Positions 23,508-29,181 of a DNA stretch of 29,181 nt are shown one piece after another. Below the pieces are notes generated by a model. That model was not told where the DNA came from and made no database searches. It saw only the letters and a program-made list of their open reading frames with translations. The position numbers and the translations under genes were made by a program. The stretch's first letter is position 1, and every line of letters starts with the position of its first letter. The DNA is from JAJDYQ01 sp942491945 (GTDB taxonomy: Bacteria; Pseudomonadota; Gammaproteobacteria; JAJDYQ01): the NCBI GenBank assembly GCA_942491945.1, contig CALODD010000011.1, forward strand, positions 1 to 29,181, written 5' to 3'.

Positions 23508-24923
23508 TTAGTATTTATAGCTATCCGATTTGAACGGTCCTTCTAGAGGAACATTAATATAGTCAGCCTGATCTGGTGTCATTTGGGTAATAACACCGCC
23601 AAAGCCTGCAACCATGTCTGCAGCGACTTCTTCGTCGAGCTTTTTAGGTAAGACTTCAACTGTCAGGTTTGCTGCTTTGTCAGCGTCACTCATGTCAGCA
23701 TACTTCTTATCGTATAAGTGAATTTGAGCAAGCACCTGGTTGGCAAATGAGCCGTCCATGATGCGCGAAGGGTGGCCAGTTGCGTTACCCAGATTGATAA
23801 GGCGTCCTTCAGACAGCAGGATTAAATGATCTGCAGGGTCATCAGAGCGATAGATTTTATGTACCTGCTCTTTGACTTCCTCAAAACGCCAGTTGTCGCG
23901 CATAAACTGAGTGTCGATTTCATTGTCGAAATGGCCGATATTACAAACAACGGCGCCAGACTTGAGTGATTTCAGCATGGCCTGGTCACATACATTGATA
24001 TTACCTGTCGTTGTTACCAGTACGTCTGTGTTTTGCAGCAGACCAGTGTTGATGTCCTCGACCTTGCCAGTGTTTACGCCGTCATTGTATGGAGAGACAA
24101 CTTCGAAACCATCCATGCAGGCTTGCATGGCACAAATAGGGTCGATTTCAGAAACGCGAACAATCATGCCTTCCTGACGCAGGCTTTGCGCGGAGCCTTT
24201 ACCGACATCGCCATAGCCAATACACAAGGCCTTCTTACCAGCAAGTAAGTGGTCAGTGCCACGCTTGATGCCATCATTTAGACTGTGGCGGCAGCCGTAT
24301 TTATTGTCGTTCTTGGATTTAGTAACCGAGTCATTAACGTTGATTGCTGGGACCTTGAGAGTGCCTTCTTCCAGGCGTTCGAGTAGACGATGTACGCCAG
24401 TTGTTGTTTCTTCGGTTATGCCATGTACGTTGACCAGGGTTTCTGGGTACTTGTCATGGGTCATATTGGTCAGGTCGCCACCGTCATCCAGTAGCATATT
24501 GCATTCTACCCATGGCTGACCGCCTTTAAGAATGGTCTGTTCCAGTGCCCATTCACCTTCTTCAACCGTTTGTCCCTTCCATGCGTAAACTGCTATGCCG
24601 CGAGCGGCAATTGCCGCAGCTGCATGATCCTGAGTTGAGAATATATTACAGGATGACCAGCGAACTTCTGCGCCGAGCTCAACCAGGGTTTCAATCAGTA
24701 CAGCGGTCTGAATCGTCATGTGGATGCTGCCAATGATCTTCGCGTTGGCAAGCGGCTGGCTGTCTTTGTATTTGCGGCGTAGTGCCATTAGAGCCGGCAT
24801 TTCAGATTCAGCGATTGTGATTTCGCGGCGGCCGTATTCAGCCAGTGACAGGTCAGCGACTTTAAAGTCGGCTTCGTCGAGAATAGATTGATCAACAATC
24901 ATAGAGTTTAATTCAGCGTTCAT
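23508..24923 (-). CDS. ahcY: S-adenosylhomocysteine hydrolase
   Basis: A 471-residue enzyme that splits SAH into homocysteine and adenosine using bound NAD. The substrate domain shows DFKVADLSLAEYGRREI and SCNIFSTQDHAAAAI, the NAD-binding core shows GYGDVGKGSAQSLRQEGMIV, and the C-terminus ends DYINVPLEGPFKSDSYKY with the Lys and Tyr that reach into the neighbouring subunit. The ATG at 24923 was chosen because GGAG lies 6 bp upstream and an SAH riboswitch ends about 50 bp before it; the frame remains open to a TTG at 24941 that would lie across the ribosome-binding site. It heads the ahcY-metF-rsmE operon. Confidence 0.98.
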   Translation of the reverse strand: MNAELNSMIVDQSILDEADFKVADLSLAEYGRREITIAESEMPALMALRRKYKDSQPLANAKIIGSIHMTIQTAVLIETLVELGAEVRWSSCNIFSTQDHAAAAIAARGIAVYAWKGQTVEEGEWALEQTILKGGQPWVECNMLLDDGGDLTNMTHDKYPETLVNVHGITEETTTGVHRLLERLEEGTLKVPAINVNDSVTKSKNDNKYGCRHSLNDGIKRGTDHLLAGKKALCIGYGDVGKGSAQSLRQEGMIVRVSEIDPICAMQACMDGFEVVSPYNDGVNTGKVEDINTGLLQNTDVLVTTTGNINVCDQAMLKSLKSGAVVCNIGHFDNEIDTQFMRDNWRFEEVKEQVHKIYRSDDPADHLILLSEGRLINLGNATGHPSRIMDGSFANQVLAQIHLYDKKYADMSDADKAANLTVEVLPKKLDEEVAADMVAGFGGVITQMTPDQADYINVPLEGPFKSDSYKY

Positions 24924-24929
24924 TTGCTT

Positions 24930-24960
24930 CTCCGTGAACAATTGGCTCCGTTAATCGGAG
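24930..24960 (-). promoter_or_regulatory. Probable expression platform of the ahcY riboswitch
   Basis: Reading the minus strand, CTCCG (24960-24956) is followed by CGGAG (24950-24946) and by a second CGGAG (24934-24930) that is the ahcY ribosome-binding site. The first two can form a small hairpin with an ATTAA loop. CTCCG could pair instead with the ribosome-binding copy and hide it. Two identical competing partners suggest translational control. The pairing is seen in the sequence; the switching is inferred. Confidence 0.5.
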
Positions 24961-24973
24961 TCGGAAAGGTCAA

Positions 24974-25034
24974 ATGAGCGCCGTTTTGAAATATCCGAGC
25001 CTGACAGCTATAGCTGACGCAACGCTCCTCGGAA
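24974..25034 (-). ncRNA. S-adenosylhomocysteine (SAH) riboswitch
   Basis: The minus strand reads TTCCGAGGAGCGTTGCG, a hairpin CAGCTATAGCTG, CAGGCTCGGA, then AAACGGCGCTCAT. P1 is TCCGAG (25033-25028) with CTCGGA (24999-24994). P2 is the hairpin at 25016-25005. The pseudoknot joins GAGCG (25027-25023) with CGCTC (24980-24976). These are the conserved elements of the SAH riboswitch known upstream of ahcY and related genes in proteobacteria. Such riboswitches raise expression when SAH builds up. It lies between a good promoter and the ahcY start, and ahcY itself removes the ligand, which strongly supports the call. Confidence 0.93.
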
Positions 25035-25044
25035 CAGGCGCGGA

Positions 25045-25073
25045 ATACTACCCCCCGTTGGGGGATTTGTGAA
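25045..25073 (-). promoter_or_regulatory. Predicted sigma70 promoter of the ahcY operon
   Basis: On the minus strand TTCACA (25073-25068, 5 of 6 matches) and TAGTAT (25050-25045, 4 of 6) are separated by exactly 17 bp. The predicted start near 25038 is a few bases ahead of the riboswitch P1 stem, as expected for a short leader. The spacer contains an inverted repeat, CCCCC-AAC-GGGGG (25063-25051 region), which also lies just after the stop of the upstream gene. The fit to the riboswitch start makes the promoter more likely than the match score alone. Confidence 0.6.
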
Positions 25074-25076
25074 GGG

Positions 25077-25877
25077 CTAGAAGCCCCAGAAACCCTTTAG
25101 AATATCGGAATAACCGGCATAAACAGTTGCATCGGCTTTTTCGAAGCCCGGGAAATTGACCGCTTCTAGCATTTTTTGACCCTGGGGGTCGTTCGCGGCT
25201 TCAATCAGGGCAGTCTGTATAGAGGTGGCCGCATCAGCTGGAATGTCTTGCGAAACCGATATGGCCATATGAGGCCACTGATCCTGTGTGGCAACAACAT
25301 TGAGATCTGGGAAACCGCCTAGTAGTGGTGTCGGAATAATGGCGCCATCGGCCTTTTTATCGAGCACTTTCTGTACTGCATCCTGGGCATTGGTTACTTC
25401 GACCAGGATGGGTTGGCGGATCGGGTTTTTAAAGAATTCGTCTAGAGTGAGTGCGCCACGGCTTGGCGAGGCCAGGCTGGCGATACGTTTGCCAACAAGC
25501 TCTTCAGGTTCAAAGGCAAACACGTCTTCGCCGGTTACCAGCGTAAAACTCACTACATCGAGTACCTTGGCGAGGACCTTGTAGCCCATTTTTTGCGCTC
25601 GGTAGTCTGCCAGGTGAGCAGCGTCCAGAATCATGTGGTACTTACCTTTTTTCATTTCTTGCCAGTAAGAGAGGAAGTTAGGTGAAGTCACTAGTTCGAA
25701 TTTATGGCCAGTTTTTTTGCCGAGGTAGTTCATAAGCGGTGTATAGGCCGCTTTTGTTGCCTTGGGCGGTAGAATTGGTTGCACCGCAACAGAAAAAGTA
25801 TCAGCGACAGAATTGGCCGTACCCCCGAATAATAATGCTGCCGCTAGAAGCAGCCGATATGCTGGCCTATAAGTCAT
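25077..25877 (-). CDS. PhnD-like periplasmic substrate-binding protein, without transporter genes
   Basis: A 266-residue exported protein. A signal peptide covers about residues 1-25 (RLLLAAALLFGGTANSVADT, with cleavage probably after VADA-like Ser-Val-Ala). The mature part is a type II periplasmic binding fold of the PhnD/SsuA/phosphate-phosphonate class: TFSVAVQPILPPKATKAAYT, LMNYLGKKTGHKFELV, YHMILDAAHLADYRAQKMGY, and EELVGKRIASLASPSRGALT. Members bind phosphonate, phosphite or other oxyanions, but many solitary ones have unknown ligands. No permease or ATPase gene is adjacent. The ATG has GAGGATGAGAG upstream. The stop lies only a few bases before the ahcY promoter. The ligand cannot be read from the sequence. 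Confidence 0.85.
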   Translation of the reverse strand: MTYRPAYRLLLAAALLFGGTANSVADTFSVAVQPILPPKATKAAYTPLMNYLGKKTGHKFELVTSPNFLSYWQEMKKGKYHMILDAAHLADYRAQKMGYKVLAKVLDVVSFTLVTGEDVFAFEPEELVGKRIASLASPSRGALTLDEFFKNPIRQPILVEVTNAQDAVQKVLDKKADGAIIPTPLLGGFPDLNVVATQDQWPHMAISVSQDIPADAATSIQTALIEAANDPQGQKMLEAVNFPGFEKADATVYAGYSDILKGFWGF

Positions 25878-25957
25878 ATGTCTCTCATCCTCGATTCATT
25901 CTTATGGGATCAATCTATCTCTTGGATATTGATCGTTTTTTTCATTATTTCCAGAGG

Positions 25958-25985
25958 ATTATAGTACATACACGAATAGCATCAA
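25958..25985 (-). promoter_or_regulatory. Predicted sigma70 promoter of the PhnD-like gene
   Basis: On the minus strand TTGATG (25985-25980) and a perfect TATAAT (25963-25958) are separated by 16 bp. A start near 25951 would give a leader of about 75 bases to the ATG at 25877. It lies in the divergent gap of about 213 bp between this gene and the thioredoxin-fold gene. No equally good promoter was found for the divergent gene. Confidence 0.55.
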
Positions 25986-26090
25986 TAACTATGTGGAAAC
26001 ATCTTATTCCACTGATATATCTCCAAGGTTGTGTTTGAAGGGCTTTGGGCTGTGGTTACACTGCCGCCACAGCAGATCAGGAGGATTAAA

Positions 26091-26630
26091 ATGGTTAGTC
26101 TAGAAACACCCGTATGCGAATTTGATAAACCGGCACTTGATTTCTCATTGCCCGGAGTAGATGGAAATACCTGGACATTACAGGACTGTGCCGGCGAAAA
26201 CGGTTTGTTAGTGATGTTTATCTGCAATCATTGTCCTTATGTGAAAGCGGTTCGGGATCGTATTGTGCGTGATACGAACGAGCTAAAAGACATGGGGTTA
26301 AATAGCGTTGCCATCATGTCGAATGATCCAACACAGTATGAAGAAGACTCTTTTGAGAATATGCAGAAGGTTTCTCAGGAATTCGGCTTCAGCTTTCCAT
26401 ATCTGCTCGATGAAACGCAACAAGTCGCAAAAGCCTATGGTGCGGTCTGTACGCCAGATTTTTTCGGCTATAACGGTGATCTGAAACTGCAGTACCGGGG
26501 TCGTCTGGATGAAAGTCGAAAGCAGGCCGCCGAGCCAAATGTGCGCCGCGATTTATTTGAAGCAATGGAGCAAGTTGCTAAGACGGGCCAGGTCCAGCTG
26601 ATCAGATACCCAGCATGGGGTGTTCCATAA
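26091..26630 (+). CDS. Thioredoxin-fold (AhpC/TSA-like) protein with a CxxC motif
   Basis: A 179-residue protein of the thioredoxin/peroxiredoxin superfamily. It starts with a short segment, then DFSLPGVDGNTWTLQD, followed by LLVMFICNHCPYVKAV with C45 and C48 as a CxxC pair in the position of the thioredoxin active site. IMSNDPTQYEEDSFENM and YGAVCTPDFFGYNG, which contains the cis-proline region, complete the fold. No signal peptide is seen, so it is probably cytoplasmic. The start at 26091 has a perfect AGGAGG 6 bp upstream; the frame is open 20 codons further but that part is not needed. It is probably a disulfide reductase or thiol peroxidase, and the substrate is unknown. It stands alone between two intergenic regions. 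Confidence 0.88.
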   Translation: MVSLETPVCEFDKPALDFSLPGVDGNTWTLQDCAGENGLLVMFICNHCPYVKAVRDRIVRDTNELKDMGLNSVAIMSNDPTQYEEDSFENMQKVSQEFGFSFPYLLDETQQVAKAYGAVCTPDFFGYNGDLKLQYRGRLDESRKQAAEPNVRRDLFEAMEQVAKTGQVQLIRYPAWGVP

Positions 26631-26951
26631 AATGGAACGATGAAGAGGCGTAACGGCTGACTTTATTTATGAAATTGTTTTTATTGAAAAAATAGATAAT
26701 TGGCTGAGATCGGCTCGATTATAGGCGGTTGAAAATTTTTGTGCGTATAAGCGTTATCCCCCATTGGGTGTGTTGCCCGAGAGATTTGATTCGTGGAGAA
26801 TACGCGGCCTTTCATCCGACTAGTAGGGGAAACCGCCAATTTTCGAGGCCTCCAATGGGAGCCAGGGAACAGAAAATAGGTTAACGGACTTGAGCGTCAT
26901 CAGGTTTCGTCGGGTTTAAACAGAATTCATAAATTTCTTGAGGAGAACGCT
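26631..26951 (+). other. 321-bp gap with a possible structured leader of tkt
   Basis: No gene is seen here. Between 26724 and 26859 several complementary segments occur: GGCGGTT (26724-26730) with AACCGCC (26831-26837), GAAAATT (26731-26737) with AATTTTC (26838-26844), GCGTAT (26743-26748) with ATACGC (26800-26805), and CCCATTGG (26760-26767) with CCAATGGG (26852-26859). The first two pairs cannot form together because they are in the same order on both sides. This suggests a folded RNA with alternative pairings. No sigma70 promoter with good spacing was found, and no known riboswitch consensus (including that for thiamine pyrophosphate) was recognised. GAGGAG precedes the tkt start. Confidence 0.45.
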
Positions 26952-28937
26952 ATGCCATCGCGTTTTGAACTAGCAAACGCTATCCGTGCTCTGAGCATGG
27001 ACGCTGTACAGAAAGCCAATTCAGGTCATCCGGGCGCCCCTATGGGCATGGCGGACATCGCCGAAGTTCTGTGGAATGACCACATGAACCACAATCCATC
27101 TAACCCTGACTGGTCAGACCGTGACCGTTTCATTCTGTCTAACGGTCATGGCTCTATGCTGATCTACTCATTGCTACATTTAACTGGTTACGACCTGAGC
27201 ATGGATGATCTGGCAAATTTTCGTCAAATGGGTTCTAAGACACCCGGTCACCCTGAATACGGTTATGCCCCAGGCGTTGAAACAACCACTGGCCCATTAG
27301 GTCAGGGCATCACTAATGGTGTTGGTATGGCAATTGCGGAACGTGCACTAGCTGCAGAGTTCAACCGTGATGGGCATGACATCGTTGACCACAATACTTA
27401 CGTATTTTTAGGTGACGGTTGTTTGATGGAAGGTATTTCGCACGAGGCGTGTTCTCTGGCGGGTACATTAGGTCTTAATAAATTAATCGCTTTCTGGGAT
27501 GACAACGGTATCTCTATCGACGGTCATGTAGAAGGCTGGTTTGCTGACGATACGCCGAAGCGTTTTGAAGCGTATGGCTGGCACGTGGTTTCTTGTGATG
27601 GTCATGACTCAGATGCTATCAACAAGGCAATTGAAGAAGCGAAAGCAGTCACAGACAAGCCTTCAATGATTTGCTGCAAGACAACCATCGGTTTTGGCTC
27701 TCCGAATAAAGCCGGCTCTCACGCCTGTCACGGTGCACCACTCGGTGATGATGAAAATGCATTAACCAAGAAAGAGTTAGGCTGGACTGCGGCTCCTTTT
27801 GAATTGCCTGAAGATATTGCTGCAGGTTGGGATGCTAAAGAAGCGGGCGCAGCTAAGGAAGCTGCATGGAACGATAAGTTCGCAGCGTACAAAGCAGCGC
27901 ATCCAGAATTGGCTGCGGAATATGAGCGTCGTATGGCTGGCGAGCGTCCTGCTGACTGGGAAGCGAAATCAGCGGCATTTATCGCTGAGTGTAACGAGAA
28001 AGGCGAAACTAAAGCGACTCGCCAGGCATCATTAGCATCTATCGAAGCTTATTCACAGGCACTGCCGGAGTTATTTGGCGGTTCTGCTGACCTGGGTTGC
28101 TCTAACCTGACAGAATGGTCTGGTTACAAGCCAATGCGTGCGGATACTCCGGCGTCTAATTACATTAATTATGGCGTGCGTGAATTCGCAATGTCTGCAA
28201 TCATGAATGGCGTCGTACTACACGGTGGTTTTATCCCATTCGGCGCAACGTTCTTGATGTTTTCTGAGTACGCACGAAACGCACTGCGTATGGCGGCATT
28301 AATGAAGATTCAGTCCATCTTCGTTTACACACATGACTCAATCGGTCTGGGTGAAGATGGTCCGACGCATCAGGCCGTCGAGCAAATTCCTACCATGCGT
28401 ATGATTCCGAATATGGCGGTATGGCGTCCATGTGACACAGTTGAAAGTGCTGTGGCATGGAAAGCGGCTGTTGATAACACAACAGGCCCAAGTTGCTTGA
28501 TCTTCTCTCGACAGGGTTTACCTCATCAAACACGTACAGATGCACAAATCGCAGATATCGCTAAAGGTGGTTACGTGTTGAAAGACTGTGACGGTACGCC
28601 AGACGTGATTGTGATCGCGACGGGTTCTGAAATCGGTATTGCAGTTGAAGCAGCAGAAGCGAGCGGTAAGAATGTTCGTGTTGTATCAATGCCTTCTACA
28701 ACAGTATTTGATGCACAAGATGCCGCTTATAAAGAATCTGTACTACCTGCAGCCGTGACGGCTCGTGTTGCGGTTGAAGCTGCCGTGACTGACGGCTGGT
28801 GGAAGTATGTTGGTAGTAACGGCAAGGTTGTTGGTATCGATACTTTCGGTGAATCAGCACCAGCTGGCGAACTCTTCAAACACTTCGGTTTTACCGCAGA
28901 GAATGTTGGTAAAGCGATTGACGAAGTAAGCGCTTAA
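26952..28937 (+). CDS. tkt: Transketolase
   Basis: A 661-residue thiamine diphosphate enzyme that moves two-carbon units between sugar phosphates in the pentose phosphate and Calvin cycles. The N-terminal part has ANSGHPGAPMGMADIAEVLW and the cofactor motif GDGCLMEGISHEACSLAGTL ending at DDNGISIDG. The middle has FGGSADLGCSNLTEW, the pyrimidine domain has THDSIGLGEDGPTHQAVEQI, and the C-terminal domain ends near DTFGESAPAGELFKHFGF. All are standard. GAGGAG 7 bp upstream fixes the start. It is followed after 80 bp by gap, an order found in many autotrophic and methylotrophic gammaproteobacteria. A hairpin with a T-run lies between the two genes. Confidence 0.98.
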   Translation: MPSRFELANAIRALSMDAVQKANSGHPGAPMGMADIAEVLWNDHMNHNPSNPDWSDRDRFILSNGHGSMLIYSLLHLTGYDLSMDDLANFRQMGSKTPGHPEYGYAPGVETTTGPLGQGITNGVGMAIAERALAAEFNRDGHDIVDHNTYVFLGDGCLMEGISHEACSLAGTLGLNKLIAFWDDNGISIDGHVEGWFADDTPKRFEAYGWHVVSCDGHDSDAINKAIEEAKAVTDKPSMICCKTTIGFGSPNKAGSHACHGAPLGDDENALTKKELGWTAAPFELPEDIAAGWDAKEAGAAKEAAWNDKFAAYKAAHPELAAEYERRMAGERPADWEAKSAAFIAECNEKGETKATRQASLASIEAYSQALPELFGGSADLGCSNLTEWSGYKPMRADTPASNYINYGVREFAMSAIMNGVVLHGGFIPFGATFLMFSEYARNALRMAALMKIQSIFVYTHDSIGLGEDGPTHQAVEQIPTMRMIPNMAVWRPCDTVESAVAWKAAVDNTTGPSCLIFSRQGLPHQTRTDAQIADIAKGGYVLKDCDGTPDVIVIATGSEIGIAVEAAEASGKNVRVVSMPSTTVFDAQDAAYKESVLPAAVTARVAVEAAVTDGWWKYVGSNGKVVGIDTFGESAPAGELFKHFGFTAENVGKAIDEVSA

Positions 28938-28947
28938 TTATTTATTA

Positions 28948-28990
28948 GGGGCTCCAGATTTCATTGAAATTTGCGAGCCCCACTGTTTTT
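28948..28990 (+). terminator. Hairpin with T-run between tkt and gap
   Basis: GGGGCTC (28948-28954) pairs with GAGCCCC (28975-28981), and an inner stem GATTTC-ATT-GAAATT extends it. TTTTT follows at 28986-28990 after a four-base gap. It begins 10 bp after the tkt stop. It looks like an intrinsic terminator, slightly loose in its spacing, and may be partial if tkt and gap share a transcript. The gap start lies 28 bp beyond it, which leaves little room for a separate promoter. Confidence 0.65.
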
Positions 28991-29017
28991 GAAACCTCTA
29001 TCTTTTAGGAGATAACT

Positions 29018-29181
29018 ATGACAATTAAAGTCGGTATTAATGGCTTTGGCCGTATTGGTCGCATGGCGTTCCGCGCTATCGCAAAAGATTTCTCAGACAT
29101 CCAGGTTGTTGGTATTAACGATCTGCTGGATGCGGACTACCTGGCTTACATGCCAAGAGCAATAATGTTCCAACGGCGTTG
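29018..29181 (+). CDS. gap: Glyceraldehyde-3-phosphate dehydrogenase, 5' part only
   Basis: The frame starts with ATG (TTAGGAG 8 bp upstream) and reads TIKVGINGFGRIGRMAFRAI, the NAD-binding start of GAPDH, then GINDLLDADYLAYM. The enzyme oxidises glyceraldehyde-3-phosphate in glycolysis or reduces 1,3-bisphosphoglycerate in the Calvin cycle. It follows tkt, as in many CO2-fixing or methylotrophic relatives. After the LAYM segment (base 29152) GAPDH proteins continue LKYDSTHG or similar, but here the frame gives PRAIMFQRR up to the window edge. This may be an end-of-sequence error. The C-terminal part lies beyond the window. Confidence 0.9.
   Translation, partial: MTIKVGINGFGRIGRMAFRAIAKDFSDIQVVGINDLLDADYLAYMPRAIMFQRR

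Noticed and set aside
24924..24941. Longer N-terminus for AhcY beginning with TTG at 24941
   Set aside because: It would cover the ribosome-binding site of the ATG at 24923 and add residues not usual for the family.
26031..26090. Upstream ATG for the thioredoxin-fold protein
   Set aside because: The ATG at 26091 has a perfect AGGAGG at the right distance, and the extra 20 residues do not resemble a signal peptide or the family start.
26675..26751. sigma70 promoter for tkt among the AT-rich TTGTTT, TTGAAA, GATAAT and TATAAG words
   Set aside because: None of the possible pairs has a 16-18 bp spacing.
26724..26951. Thiamine pyrophosphate riboswitch in front of tkt
   Set aside because: Transketolase uses this cofactor, so it was looked for, but the CTGAGA and GGATAATGCC-type consensus segments are not present.

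Overview
The window looks like the chromosome of a free-living gammaproteobacterium with balanced base composition (judged by eye). The gene order pilU ... pyrC'-pyrB-pyrR-ruvX-yqgE-tonB ... gshB ... pilG-pilH-pilI-pilJ-chpA-chpC follows, from memory, the order known in Pseudomonas aeruginosa. Several details differ from Pseudomonas: pilK and chpB are absent, gshA is of the Acidithiobacillus type, apbE follows gshB, a PyrK-like gene follows pyrC', and tkt is directly followed by gap. A sulfur-oxidising, autotrophic or methylotrophic gammaproteobacterium (Thiotrichales- or Methylophaga-like) would fit, but the sequence does not settle the taxon.

Layout. 1-632 (+): the 3' end of pilU and a small unknown gene. 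637-7478 (-): an unknown two-domain protein, a small lipoprotein, and a tightly overlapping run in transcription order tonB, yqgE, ruvX, pyrR, pyrB, pyrC', pyrK-like, lipoprotein. 7486-7726: a 241-bp element with 16-bp terminal inverted repeats beside the tonB start. 7767-11043 (-): gshA, gshB and apbE, compact and with tiny overlaps. 11275-21836 (+): the twitching-motility chemosensory cluster pilG, pilH, pilI, pilJ, chpA and chpC, dominated by a 2179-residue hybrid kinase. 21849-25073 (-): a methionine-cycle operon, ahcY-metF-rsmE, headed by a clear S-adenosylhomocysteine (SAH) riboswitch and a promoter. 25077-25877 (-): a lone PhnD-like periplasmic binding protein with its own promoter. 26091-26630 (+): a thioredoxin-fold protein. 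26952-29181 (+): transketolase and the start of GAPDH.

How the parts work together. PilU powers pilus retraction. PilG, PilH, PilI, PilJ, ChpA and ChpC form the Chp system that controls type IV pili. The pyr genes supply aspartate carbamoyltransferase, with an apparently non-catalytic dihydroorotase-like partner that lacks the HxH metal motif. gshA and gshB make glutathione. ahcY and metF recycle SAH and supply methyl groups, and the SAH riboswitch ties their expression to SAH level.

Most of the window is conserved core genome. The less ordinary parts are the structured leader of tkt (two adjacent 7-mers whose inverted partners occur in permuted order), the inverted-repeat element at tonB, the competing CGGAG copies between riboswitch and start codon of ahcY, the non-catalytic dihydroorotase next to a PyrK-like protein, and the repeat-bearing acidic linkers of ChpA. 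The last 29 bases of the window do not continue as GAPDH should. No CRISPR array, tRNA, rRNA or recognisable insertion-sequence transposase was seen.
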